A stretch of 64,000 nucleotides of DNA from Alphaproteobacteria bacterium. Its GTDB lineage: Bacteria > Pseudomonadota > Alphaproteobacteria > Micropepsales > Micropepsaceae. Position numbers and translations under genes: made by a program. The stretch covers positions 45,749 to 109,748 of the forward strand of contig JANXXU010000045.1 in NCBI GenBank assembly GCA_025350465.1. Reading direction: 5' to 3'. Below the pieces are notes generated by a model that worked only from the letters and a program-made list of their open reading frames with translations, made no database searches and was not told the DNA's origin. Shown one piece after another: positions 9,131-16,570 of this stretch; the stretch's first letter is position 1; each line of letters begins with the position of its first letter.

Positions 9131-9202
9131 GGTGCACATGCCCATACTTGTCAACGTCGCCGCCTTCCTCAACGCCGTCGCAACCTCCGTGGAGACAGCA
9201 CC

Positions 9203-10153
9203 ATGAAATACCGCAAGCTCGGCAATAGCGACCTCAGCGTTTCGGAAATTTCGCTGGGCTCGTGGTTGACCTATGGCGTCGGGGTCGAGCGCGAGAGCGC
9301 CGCGGCTTGCGTCAACCGCGCCTTCGACCTCGGCATCAACTTCATCGACACGGCCAATGTTTACGGCCGCGGCGCGGCGGAAAGTTTTCTGGGCGAGGTG
9401 CTGGCCAAGCGGCCGCGCGATTCCTACGTGCTCGCGACAAAGATCTATTTTCCGATGAGCGATGGCGACAAGGGTTTGTCGCGCGGGCAAATCAACAAGC
9501 AGATCGACGCCTCGCTGAAGCGGCTGCGCGTCGATCATGTCGATCTCTATCAATGCCATCGTTACGACACCGAGACGCCGCTCCAAGAAACGATGCAGGC
9601 CTTGAGCGAGGTCGTGCGCGCGGGCAAGGCGCGCTATATCGGCTTCAGCGAATGGTCCGCGCCGCAGATCGACGCGGCCTTCGCCGTCGCCGGCAGCGAA
9701 CGCTTCGTTTCAAGCCAGCCGCAATATTCGCTCTTGTGGCGCAAGCCGGAAGAAAAAGTCATCCCGCTGAGCGCCAAAAAAGGCGTCTCGCAAATCGTTT
9801 GGTCGCCGCTGGCGCAAGGCGTGCTCTCCGGGAAATATCTGCCGGGCGCGAAAATTCCGGCCGACTCGCGCGCGGGAAGCGAAAGCATGGGCAAATTTAT
9901 CGGCTCGTGGCTGCAGCCGCGGGTGCTCGATGCCGTTCAGCGCCTTAAGCCGCTCGCGGCCAAAGCCAATTGCACATTATCGCAATTCGCGCTCGCCTGG
10001 GTGTTGCGCGAGCCCAATGTCGCGTCCGCCATCGTGGGCGCCAGCAAGCCCGAGCAGCTTGAGGAAAATGCCCGCGCCTCGGGCCTCGCCATCGATCCCG
10101 CGCTCTTCGCTCAAGCCGAGGCGATCGTGGCCGGCGCGGAACGCGGCGTTTAG
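9203..10153 (+). CDS. Aldo/keto reductase
   Basis: The product is 316 residues, matching the family length. The catalytic tetrad of aldo/keto reductases is intact: Asp49, Tyr54, Lys80 and His119 (in DTANVYG, ATK and QCH). The C-terminal part carries the NADPH-binding SPLAQG and IVGASKPEQ segments typical of the voltage-gated potassium channel beta-subunit-like branch (AKR6-like or YghZ-like). It reduces carbonyl compounds with NADPH; substrate unknown. The start follows a GGAGACAGC ribosome-binding region. The downstream gene is convergent. Confidence 0.9.
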   Translation: MKYRKLGNSDLSVSEISLGSWLTYGVGVERESAAACVNRAFDLGINFIDTANVYGRGAAESFLGEVLAKRPRDSYVLATKIYFPMSDGDKGLSRGQINKQIDASLKRLRVDHVDLYQCHRYDTETPLQETMQALSEVVRAGKARYIGFSEWSAPQIDAAFAVAGSERFVSSQPQYSLLWRKPEEKVIPLSAKKGVSQIVWSPLAQGVLSGKYLPGAKIPADSRAGSESMGKFIGSWLQPRVLDAVQRLKPLAAKANCTLSQFALAWVLREPNVASAIVGASKPEQLEENARASGLAIDPALFAQAEAIVAGAERGV

Positions 10154-10207
10154 GAACATTTCGGCAGCCGTGCCGGCTTCGACGTCGGCGGTGGGGTGAT
10201 CTCGACC

Positions 10208-11497
10208 TTAGAAATAGGCGGCATCGACGTAGAGCCCCGGGCGTTCGGTTGGGTCGGGCTCCGGGTGGAAGCATTGAAAAGCGTAAGGCTCCAATTCTTC
10301 GGCAATGCTTTTCAATGTTGTGGCGCCTGGCGTGTGATCCGAACTCAATATCGACAAATGCGTGATGCCGCGTTCCGCGCAATCCGAGCAAGCCGAGCGC
10401 AGCAGCGCTTCGAATTCCTCCTCGCCCGCCGCACCGCGAAGCCCGTAGTCGGCGACGAGAGCGAGACGCCGCTCGCTTCGGCCGGCAGAGTCCTCTTGGA
10501 TTTCTCGCTCGTCGCTCAGCCAAACGCCAAGCGCGGCGTTTTGCGTCATCGCGAGGTTGCTCCATGCATAGTCGGCGGGCAAACGCGAAAGGCGCCGCGC
10601 GAGCGTGTCCTCGCGATAAGGCACGAACAATTCGTCTTGGCCGCGGGCGGCGTTGATCAAACCGCAGAGCGCGGTCGCGTCTTGCGGCTTCGCCGCGCGG
10701 CCAGTGCGGGGACCGGCAAGCTTTGCGCAGTTCAACAACGCCCGAAACAGTCCGCGCTTCCAGGTGGGTGAAAGCGACCACGCCTTGATGCGCTCGTTCC
10801 CGGCCGCGACGACGGCAACGATGAATTCGGCGGGCGACCCGATCTGAATGAGCTCCGAGGTCCGGGCAGCCATCGCGTCGTTGAGACCCAAGCGTTGAAA
10901 CTCGCGCCGCACGCACATGTCGGCCCGAATACCCGCCACGATCAACTTGCCGCCAACCAAAACGTTCGACTGATAATAAACTTGAAACCCGGCGATCCGA
11001 TTGCCCGCCATCATGACAGTCGCCCACCAGGGGTCGGCCAATTTGAGATAATTTTCGAAACATCGCGTGCGGTCGGTGAATTGGCGCACCCCTCCGGCAA
11101 GCTCGAGCGGCGCGTCGAGTTCGACGAGCGCCAACTCGGAAAGCTCCGACGGCAGGACGGCGCGAATGTGCAGACCCTGCGGCAGGCGGCGTTGCAGCGA
11201 CAATTGCGTGAGCTTGCCACCCTGCGTCAATCGCGTGCGGATGTCGTAGTCGTGGCCATTGCCGCCGCGCGCCGCAAGGACGACGACCTCATCCTGATCG
11301 ACTGCGATCCCATCGAAAACGAATGGGGCTAACCTCTTTATCCGCGCCGCCATCAAGCTAAAGAAATAGCCCTGGCAGTGGAAGACACTCAGCTCTTGGA
11401 TTTTGCGCAACGCCGCCGCGTCGTTTTCACAGATGGCGGAGCGCAGTAGTTCGAGGGTCTGGCGGTGTGCCGGAGAGAACGACGCAAAATCGCTCAT
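10208..11497 (-). CDS. GNAT-family acetyltransferase-like protein
   Basis: The product is 429 residues. The middle part (about residues 112-230) has features of a GNAT domain: a beta-strand-rich IAGFQVYYQ segment, then GIRADMCVRREFQRLGLNDAM, which is like the V-R-x-x-x-x-G acetyl-CoA loop. A second, weaker GNAT-like half may follow (about 270-429, ending with a beta-bulge region and SILSSDHTPGA). The N-terminal 100 residues are unrecognised. Its ATG overlaps the stop of the upstream gene by 4 bases (ATGA), so the two are translationally coupled. Acceptor substrate unknown; the assignment rests on pattern reading only. Confidence 0.55.
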   Translation of the reverse strand: MSDFASFSPAHRQTLELLRSAICENDAAALRKIQELSVFHCQGYFFSLMAARIKRLAPFVFDGIAVDQDEVVVLAARGGNGHDYDIRTRLTQGGKLTQLSLQRRLPQGLHIRAVLPSELSELALVELDAPLELAGGVRQFTDRTRCFENYLKLADPWWATVMMAGNRIAGFQVYYQSNVLVGGKLIVAGIRADMCVRREFQRLGLNDAMAARTSELIQIGSPAEFIVAVVAAGNERIKAWSLSPTWKRGLFRALLNCAKLAGPRTGRAAKPQDATALCGLINAARGQDELFVPYREDTLARRLSRLPADYAWSNLAMTQNAALGVWLSDEREIQEDSAGRSERRLALVADYGLRGAAGEEEFEALLRSACSDCAERGITHLSILSSDHTPGATTLKSIAEELEPYAFQCFHPEPDPTERPGLYVDAAYF

Positions 11498-12261
11498 TGC
11501 ACCGCGATCTCAAATAAATTGCGCGCGACGTCTTCGCGAGGTTTGGTGCGTAGTGCGCCCAAGCGCTTGAAGATGCCGTCAAACCCTCCGCTCTCCGGGT
11601 TTACGCGCCGCAGTGCTGCGTCGAAGCCCGACCGATTCAGTCCGATCGCAGCGAAGTAACCGCGGATATGGATCTGATTCCATTCCGGCATCTGCGCCGC
11701 CGCGTACTGGACCGAAAGCGTCTCGGCAGCGAACATGCTGTAGAGTTGCTCTTGTTGAACGATTTGCCCAAACGCCGGTCCGATCATTCCGCTCACAGTG
11801 TCGCGATAGGCGTTGAGAGCGTCCGGCGAATTGCGCACCGCGATATACTCGACGATATACTCCACGCCCGCTTCAAGCGCCGGCTTGGGATAGTTCGCAT
11901 TCGGCGTTGCGCGCAAGATCTCCAGACGGCGCAGCTCGATACCTGGGCCCTTCAGGCAGAGCGCCGCTTCGTCCGTTCCAAGAGACCGTTCGGCGCCAAA
12001 CAATGCTTCCGGCATGACGCCAGCCCCAAGCCGGCTGAGCATGAGAAAACTCCACGCTGGTTGCGAGCCTTCGGGCAACCGCACGGATGTCGTTTCAAAG
12101 ACGTGCTTGGCGGACAAGAAGCCCTCTTGTTTCAGCTTCCTCCATTGCGGCACCGCATACTGACGCAAACAGGCGATGAAGCGGTCCCTCTGCGCGGGAC
12201 CGACCGATATCGCTTGGGCAACATATATGACGTCGTCGGCCGACTGGTTCTGTTCAAACAT
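11494..12261 (-). CDS. Conserved hypothetical protein coupled to GNAT gene
   Basis: The product is about 255 residues, soluble, with no signal peptide. It appears to consist of two repeated ferredoxin-like halves: each begins with a strand of type YVAQAISVGP or YIVEYIAVRN, followed by a helix, which resembles dimeric alpha/beta-barrel (NIPSNAP- or EthD-like) proteins; this is inference. The start at 12261 (MFEQNQ) is preferred to 12291 because of a GAGAGTG stretch just upstream, but this is not decisive. Its stop overlaps the start of the acetyltransferase gene by 4 bases, so the pair is probably one functional unit. Function unknown. Confidence 0.55.
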   Translation of the reverse strand: MFEQNQSADDVIYVAQAISVGPAQRDRFIACLRQYAVPQWRKLKQEGFLSAKHVFETTSVRLPEGSQPAWSFLMLSRLGAGVMPEALFGAERSLGTDEAALCLKGPGIELRRLEILRATPNANYPKPALEAGVEYIVEYIAVRNSPDALNAYRDTVSGMIGPAFGQIVQQEQLYSMFAAETLSVQYAAAQMPEWNQIHIRGYFAAIGLNRSGFDAALRRVNPESGGFDGIFKRLGALRTKPREDVARNLFEIAVQ

Positions 12262-12377
12262 GGGACACTCTCGCACGCGCCCCGATTGCATGGGACGCAG
12301 CGGTGAGGTCTGAAGGGCGGCTGACAGTGTCAGATCAAATGGGGCCGCGCAAATATGCGGCCGACGATCGGCACGCG

Positions 12378-12403
12378 CCCGGCACGCGCTTTGCCGTGCC
12401 GGG
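12378..12403 (-). terminator. Hairpin downstream of the hydrophobic paralogue gene
   Basis: A CCCGGCAC/GTGCCGGG 8 bp stem with a 10-base loop lies 19 bases past the stop of the gene at 12423. There is no T-run on the minus strand, so termination is uncertain. Confidence 0.35.
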
Positions 12404-12422
12404 CTTTCGACCTAAGGCCGCG

Positions 12423-13004
12423 TCAGTGCGCGTGGTGGGCGTGCGATGTCCGGCGCGAGGCGCGGCGCGTCTGATGGCCGGTGACGAAACGCCCGAGAAG
12501 CGCGCCTGCTCCACCTCCTGCCGCGGTCGTCGCGAAGACTTGCGTCAGCACTGTCGTGTCGAACGCGGGTGCGATCGCGTGCGCGGCGCCGGCTGCGGCA
12601 GTCGTCGCCGCGGGATCGGACAAGCCCAAGAACGTCAACAGCGCCGGCAGCAGCATCGAGAAGTTGATGAGCGGTGTTGCGCCGGCGGCGAGCGGCGTGA
12701 TGCCCAACGCCTGACTGAGGCCCGTGCCGAGCGTGCCGGAAATACCGCCCGCCGCGGCGCCGGCGCCCGTTGCCACCGTGTGGCCGGAGATGCGCTCGGT
12801 CAGCGAATAGAAGAGGCCGGTGACGGCGGCGACGAGACCGCCGGAGGTGAGCTGCGCGCTCAAACCGTAATGGGCAATCTGATCGGCAATACCGGCGACG
12901 TTCATGTTGCTGGCGATGCCGAGTGCCAGCTGCATGAACGTGCCGAGGAGACCGGTCGTCAGCACGCCCGGCTGCATCAAATACGCATAGAAAATCTTGG
13001 TCAT
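12423..13004 (-). CDS. Hydrophobic Gly/Ala-rich protein, paralogue of the 1.5 kb gene
   Basis: The product is 193 residues, with the same block order as the protein at 1458-1979: QPGVL, YGLSAQLTSGGLVAA, TGLFY, ATGAGAAAGGISG, LGTGLSQAL and PLINFS. Long Ala/Gly-rich hydrophobic stretches suggest membrane association. It differs in a C-terminal basic, His-containing tail (RRTSHAHHAH) that could bind metal. The start at 13004 (MTKIF) is preceded by an AAGGGGCGG ribosome-binding site; an ATG at 13040 is less well supported. Family and function are not recognised. Confidence 0.7.
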   Translation of the reverse strand: MTKIFYAYLMQPGVLTTGLLGTFMQLALGIASNMNVAGIADQIAHYGLSAQLTSGGLVAAVTGLFYSLTERISGHTVATGAGAAAGGISGTLGTGLSQALGITPLAAGATPLINFSMLLPALLTFLGLSDPAATTAAAGAAHAIAPAFDTTVLTQVFATTAAGGGAGALLGRFVTGHQTRRASRRTSHAHHAH

Positions 13005-13200
13005 GGTCCGCCCCTTCAGTGCCGGTGGTGCCGATCTCACCCGATCGGCGCGTACCCCGAATCACCTGAGTGAAATGCTAAGGAAAGAAGGGCTGGCGAC
13101 CAAGTGCGCCGCCGCACAGTTGTGACAATGGTCGATCCATAACGCACGGCGCGGCTATCCCGGGCGCGACCTAGCCGGCCCGGAGGTGCGTTGGAGCCGC

Positions 13201-13458
13201 TTAGTGGCAGGTCGCGACTTGGGTCACGTTGACCGCGCTGCCGCCGAACAAAATCATCACCGTTTGAAAGAAGCTGCCCGTAACGCCGGCGCCGCAGCTT
13301 TGGCTCGTGGAGACAGTCGTGGTGCCGCCGGTCCGCGTGATGACGGTGTTGTTGCCGATGACGGTTGTGTTCTTGACCACGATCGGCGCTGCAATTGCCG
13401 ACGGAACCAAGGCAAGCCCAAGAGCCGAGCCAACGAGAAGCGAGCGTGCACGCAGCAT
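13201..13458 (-). CDS. Small secreted protein, 85 residues, unknown function
   Basis: The product has a textbook signal peptide (MLRARSLLVGSALGLALVPS, cleavage after AIAA near residue 23) and a short mature part rich in Val, Thr and Asn with two Cys residues, consistent with a small beta-structured exported protein. An AAGGAGA ribosome-binding site sits at the right distance upstream. No family recognised. It stands alone between a membrane-protein gene and the repeat-bounded GIY-YIG unit. Confidence 0.65.
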   Translation of the reverse strand: MLRARSLLVGSALGLALVPSAIAAPIVVKNTTVIGNNTVITRTGGTTTVSTSQSCGAGVTGSFFQTVMILFGGSAVNVTQVATCH

Positions 13459-13563
13459 GGCATGTCTCCTTTGTTGTCAGCGGTCGCGCGAATCGACCGG
13501 CCGCCGGAATGTTACTCTGCGCCCATGGAGGGGGTATAGTTGAGGGATGCCGTCATACCTCCG

Positions 13564-13666
13564 TTGTCATTCCCGCGTAGGCGGGAATCCAGCAACGAAA
13601 TTGCACCAACTAATATACAAGGCTTTTCTAAGAAGGACTGGATTCCCGCCTTCGCGGGAATGACAA
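13564..13666. repeat. Palindrome-ended repeat, copy 1 (103 bp)
   Basis: The first 29 bases (TTGTCATTCCCGC...) and last 29 bases are inverted copies of each other with one mismatch. Each arm is itself a palindrome, ATTCCCGCgtagGCGGGAAT on the left and ATTCCCGCcttcGCGGGAAT on the right. The interior shares CAACGAAATT and a CTTTT...AGAAGG tract with copy 2. It starts about 100 bases from the small secreted-protein gene. Confidence 0.9.
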
Positions 13667-13688
13667 TTGGTGGGGGGGCACGCCGCGG

Positions 13689-14003
13689 TCAGGGCGCCAT
13701 CGTATCGTAGAGGTCACGCCAATCGGGATTGTTCTTCTCGATCAACCTCAGCTTCCACGCGCGATTCCACTTCTTCATTTGTTTCTCACGCGTGATGGCA
13801 TCGGTAATGTCACCGAACGCTTCGTAGTATACAAGAATGTGCACGCCGTAACGCTTTGTGAAGCCCTCGACCACGTCGTTCTTGTGCTGCCATGCGCGAT
13901 TGAGAACATCGTTGGTCACGCCGATATAGAGCGTGCCGTTGCGCTTGCTGGCGAGAATGTAGACGAAGTAGGTCTTGGTCAGAACGGCCGGGCGGCTACG
14001 CAT
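13689..14003 (-). CDS. GIY-YIG domain endonuclease-like protein
   Basis: The product is about 104 residues and is essentially one GIY-YIG nuclease domain. The variant signature YFVYILAS then GTLYIGVT (for GIY-10-YIG), the following NR...H catalytic Arg region, and the REKQMKKW-RAWKLRLI-NPDW end are typical of the small stand-alone UPF0213/YhbQ-like family. Start 14003 (MRSRP) was preferred over 14036 because the family starts close to the first strand. The gene is bracketed by two copies of the same palindrome-ended repeat, 22 and 37 bases away, so gene and repeats look like one unit. Whether the protein cuts the repeats is unknown. Confidence 0.85.
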   Translation of the reverse strand: MRSRPAVLTKTYFVYILASKRNGTLYIGVTNDVLNRAWQHKNDVVEGFTKRYGVHILVYYEAFGDITDAITREKQMKKWNRAWKLRLIEKNNPDWRDLYDTMAP

Positions 14004-14040
14004 GGGAAGGATCATACCTGTCATTGCCGCCCACACTTAC

Positions 14041-14147
14041 TTGTCATTCCCGCGTAGGCGGGAATTCAGCAATGAAATTCGCGTGAGCCCGAGTGAAGAG
14101 TCTTTTTTGAAGAGAAGGCTAGATTCCCGCCTTCGCGGGAATGACAA
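14041..14147. repeat. Palindrome-ended repeat, copy 2 (107 bp)
   Basis: It is a direct repeat of copy 1 at 13564-13666, with the same 29-base inverted ends (differences at two or three positions: CAG/CTA near the inner side). The interior is more divergent but retains CAATGAAATT and CTTTT...AGAAGG. Confidence 0.9.
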
Positions 14148-14219
14148 TCGGGGTCTCCGCGCGGCGGACATGGTTATGGTGAGCGCGGGCGTGCGGAGCT
14201 TGGCGAAGATGGCGAGACG

Positions 14220-14957
14220 ATGATCGATCGGCAAATTGAGATTGCGACGAAGGATGGACACCTTACGACGTTCATCTCTCACCCCGAGCGCGGCGGACCC
14301 TTCCCCGTCATACTCTTTTATATGGATGCGCCGGGCATCCGCGAAGAGTTGCGCGACATGGCGCGGCGGTTCGCGAGCGTTGGATACTACCTGATGCTGC
14401 CGAACCTCTATTACCGCTCGGGCGTGATGGAGATCGGACCGCTGCCGCGCGATCCGCAATCGCCCGAACGCAAGCGCATGGTCGAGCTGATGGAGTCGCT
14501 GAGTATCGATAAAATCATGAGCGACACCGTCGCGCTCTTGGCCTTCGCCGGCAAACAACCCGAGGCCAAGCACGGTGCGATCGGTTGCGTCGGCTATTGC
14601 ATGAGCGGCCAGTACGCAATCAACGCCGCGGCGCGCTATCCCGACCGCGTTGCGGCAGCGGCGTCGATCTACGGCGTGCGCCTGCTCACCGACCAACCCG
14701 ACAGCCCGCACACGATCGCGCGCAAGGCAAAGGGCGAACTTTATTTCGCCTGCGCCGAAGTCGATCGTTGGATGCCGCTCGATCAGGTTGAACCCTTGCG
14801 CCAGGCGCTGCGCGCAAGCGACGTCAACGCAGAGGTCGAACTCTTTCCCGGCGTCGAGCACGGCTTCGCCTTTCCGGCGCGGCCCGCTTACAACAAAGAG
14901 GCTGCCGAGCGTCATTGGGAGCGGCTCTTCGCACTCTTCCGCCGGCGGCTCGGCTGA
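14220..14957 (+). CDS. Dienelactone hydrolase family protein
   Basis: The product is 245 residues, the usual family length. The catalytic triad is visible: Cys127 in GYCMSG (Cys in place of Ser is typical of dienelactone hydrolases), an Asp near 182 (AEVDRWMP), and His214 in VEHGFAFP. It lacks a signal peptide and is cytoplasmic. Family members hydrolyse cyclic lactones in chloroaromatic degradation, but many have other roles; no aromatic pathway genes are adjacent. It sits right after the GIY-YIG repeat unit, which is not related to it. Confidence 0.88.
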   Translation: MIDRQIEIATKDGHLTTFISHPERGGPFPVILFYMDAPGIREELRDMARRFASVGYYLMLPNLYYRSGVMEIGPLPRDPQSPERKRMVELMESLSIDKIMSDTVALLAFAGKQPEAKHGAIGCVGYCMSGQYAINAAARYPDRVAAAASIYGVRLLTDQPDSPHTIARKAKGELYFACAEVDRWMPLDQVEPLRQALRASDVNAEVELFPGVEHGFAFPARPAYNKEAAERHWERLFALFRRRLG

Positions 14958-15114
14958 ACCGCGCGCCCGACGCACAAATGTCGCGGCTGACGGGGCGATT
15001 ACACGCGCCTTTGCTGCAACGGAACCTGCTGCCAGCCGTTAAGAAAGCTGAACATGCCGCGCACGATTGTGCGCGGTTGCCCATGTTCGTTCTAACAACA
15101 AGGGACTAAGACCC

Positions 15115-16461
15115 ATGAAGCGAAGAAGCGTTGCGCGGGCCGTTGGCTTGTGCCTGGCCGGAACCGGCCTATTTCTTGTGGCGTCGGCGGCCAATGCAGC
15201 GCCGGCGCCGGAGGGAAGCTACCAGCAGAGTTGCCGCAATTTTGCGGCGAGCCACGGCACGTTGAGCGCGGAATGCAAATCCAGCGCCGGCGCGTGGAGT
15301 GCCACCCAGCTCGGCGAATATCGCAGCTGCACCGGCGACATTTCGAACAACAATGGTCAACTGACCTGCCAAAAAGGTAGCGGCGCGGCCGGACCAAGTG
15401 GACCAGGTCCTGCGCGGACGAGCGGACAAGGCTCCGGCGCAACAGGCGGGCAAGGTTCAGGCGGAACCGGCGGACAAGGTCCCGCCGCGACCGGAGGACA
15501 AGGTTCGGGCGCGACCGATGGACAAGGATCCGGCGGGCATGGCGGAACGGGGGGACAAGGTCCGAGCGGAACAACGGGACAAGGTCCTGCTGGAACCGGC
15601 GGGCAAGGTCCGGCGGGTACTGCCGGGACCAGCGGACAGGGCCCGGCAGCGACCGGCGGAACCGGTGGACAAGGTTCCGGCGGAACGGGCCACGGCGACG
15701 ATCACACCGGCGATCGCAACCACAGCGACAACGGGAATGACAGCGATCGCGGCGCGCCGGCGGGCAGCTACAAGGATACCTGCCGCAACGTGCATATGGA
15801 TGGCGACAACCTCGTCGCCGAATGTCGCACGCGCGATGGCGATTGGCATCGCACATCGCTCGACAATTACCGCCAATGCAGAGGCGACATCTCCAACGAT
15901 GACGGCCGCTTGCGCTGTCAGCGCGGCGACGAAGGCCGTGGCGGACGTGGCGATGAAGGCCAAGGCGGCGGACTCGAACCACGCGGCAGCTACCAGCAGA
16001 CGTGCCGCAACGTCCGCGTCGATCATGGCGATCTCACCGCGGAATGCCGCACGCGCGACGGCGATTGGAATCGCACGTCGCTCGACAACTTCGGCCGGTG
16101 CGATGGCGACATCGCCAACGACAATGGCCGATTGCTATGTCAGCGCGGAGACGAAGGCCGTGGCGGTCGCGGGGACGAGTATCGCGGTCGCGGTGGATAC
16201 GAGCCGCGCCAGGCTTTCGCGCGGATCACGCTCTACGAAAATTCCCGCTTCCGCGGGCGGAGCCGCAGCTTCGACAGCGATACGCCGGATCTCGGCGGAT
16301 TTGCCGACAAAGCCTCAAGCGCCAACATCCAAGGCGGCGTTTGGCAGCTGTGCACGCGGCGCTTCTATCGCGGCCGGTGCGTGACGCTCGACCGCAACGT
16401 CAACAATTTCGTGTCGCTCGGGATCAACGACCGCACGGAATCGCTGCGCCGCGTTCGCTGA
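15115..16461 (+). CDS. Secreted protein with three CVNH (cyanovirin-N-like) domains and a beta/gamma-crystallin domain
   Basis: The product is 448 residues with a signal peptide (residues 1-29). Domain order: CVNH 1 (about 34-87), a low-complexity Gly-Gln-Gly linker (about 88-195), a His/Asp-rich stretch, CVNH 2 (217-270), CVNH 3 (290-345), an Arg/Gly-rich linker, and a C-terminal beta/gamma-crystallin domain (368-448: LYENSRFRGRS and RRFYRGRCVTL motifs). Each CVNH shows the paired Cys pattern SC-N...AEC...C-GDI-N-G-L-CQ. CVNH domains bind mannose-type glycans and crystallin domains often bind calcium, so an extracellular lectin or matrix role is likely. An oppositely stacked terminator follows, so the gene is monocistronic. 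Confidence 0.85.
   Translation: MKRRSVARAVGLCLAGTGLFLVASAANAAPAPEGSYQQSCRNFAASHGTLSAECKSSAGAWSATQLGEYRSCTGDISNNNGQLTCQKGSGAAGPSGPGPARTSGQGSGATGGQGSGGTGGQGPAATGGQGSGATDGQGSGGHGGTGGQGPSGTTGQGPAGTGGQGPAGTAGTSGQGPAATGGTGGQGSGGTGHGDDHTGDRNHSDNGNDSDRGAPAGSYKDTCRNVHMDGDNLVAECRTRDGDWHRTSLDNYRQCRGDISNDDGRLRCQRGDEGRGGRGDEGQGGGLEPRGSYQQTCRNVRVDHGDLTAECRTRDGDWNRTSLDNFGRCDGDIANDNGRLLCQRGDEGRGGRGDEYRGRGGYEPRQAFARITLYENSRFRGRSRSFDSDTPDLGGFADKASSANIQGGVWQLCTRRFYRGRCVTLDRNVNNFVSLGINDRTESLRRVR
15376..15699 (+). repeat. GQG low-complexity coding repeat
   Basis: About a dozen imperfect copies of a short unit coding for G-G-Q-G-S/P-(G/A)-x-T occur in frame inside the CVNH protein gene; the DNA unit GGACAAGGT recurs with 15-36 base spacing. 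It is a coding minisatellite and probably length-variable. Confidence 0.8.
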
Positions 16462-16481
16462 GAGTTCGCGTTTGAACATGA

Positions 16482-16514
16482 GCCTCGCGAGATCAGACTC
16501 GCGGGGCTTTTTTT
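16482..16514 (+). terminator. Rho-independent terminator after CVNH gene
   Basis: A GCCTCGCGAG/CTCGCGGGGC stem (one T-G pair), a 6-base loop and seven T residues lie 20 bases past the stop codon, in the gap to the convergent cusA gene. Confidence 0.9.
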
Positions 16515-16570
16515 GTCTTCCGCCCTGGCCCCATCTTCGCCGTCAAAAAAATAACCTTGATTCCGCTCGC

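Noticed and set aside
13564..14147. Possible insertion sequence with transposase
   Set aside because: No transposase is encoded between the repeats; the gene is a GIY-YIG nuclease and the flanks are direct, not inverted, copies of the same repeat.
15376..15699. Possible CRISPR array or tandem DNA repeat
   Set aside because: The units are in-frame GQG codons of varied spacing, with no spacer structure and no cas genes nearby.
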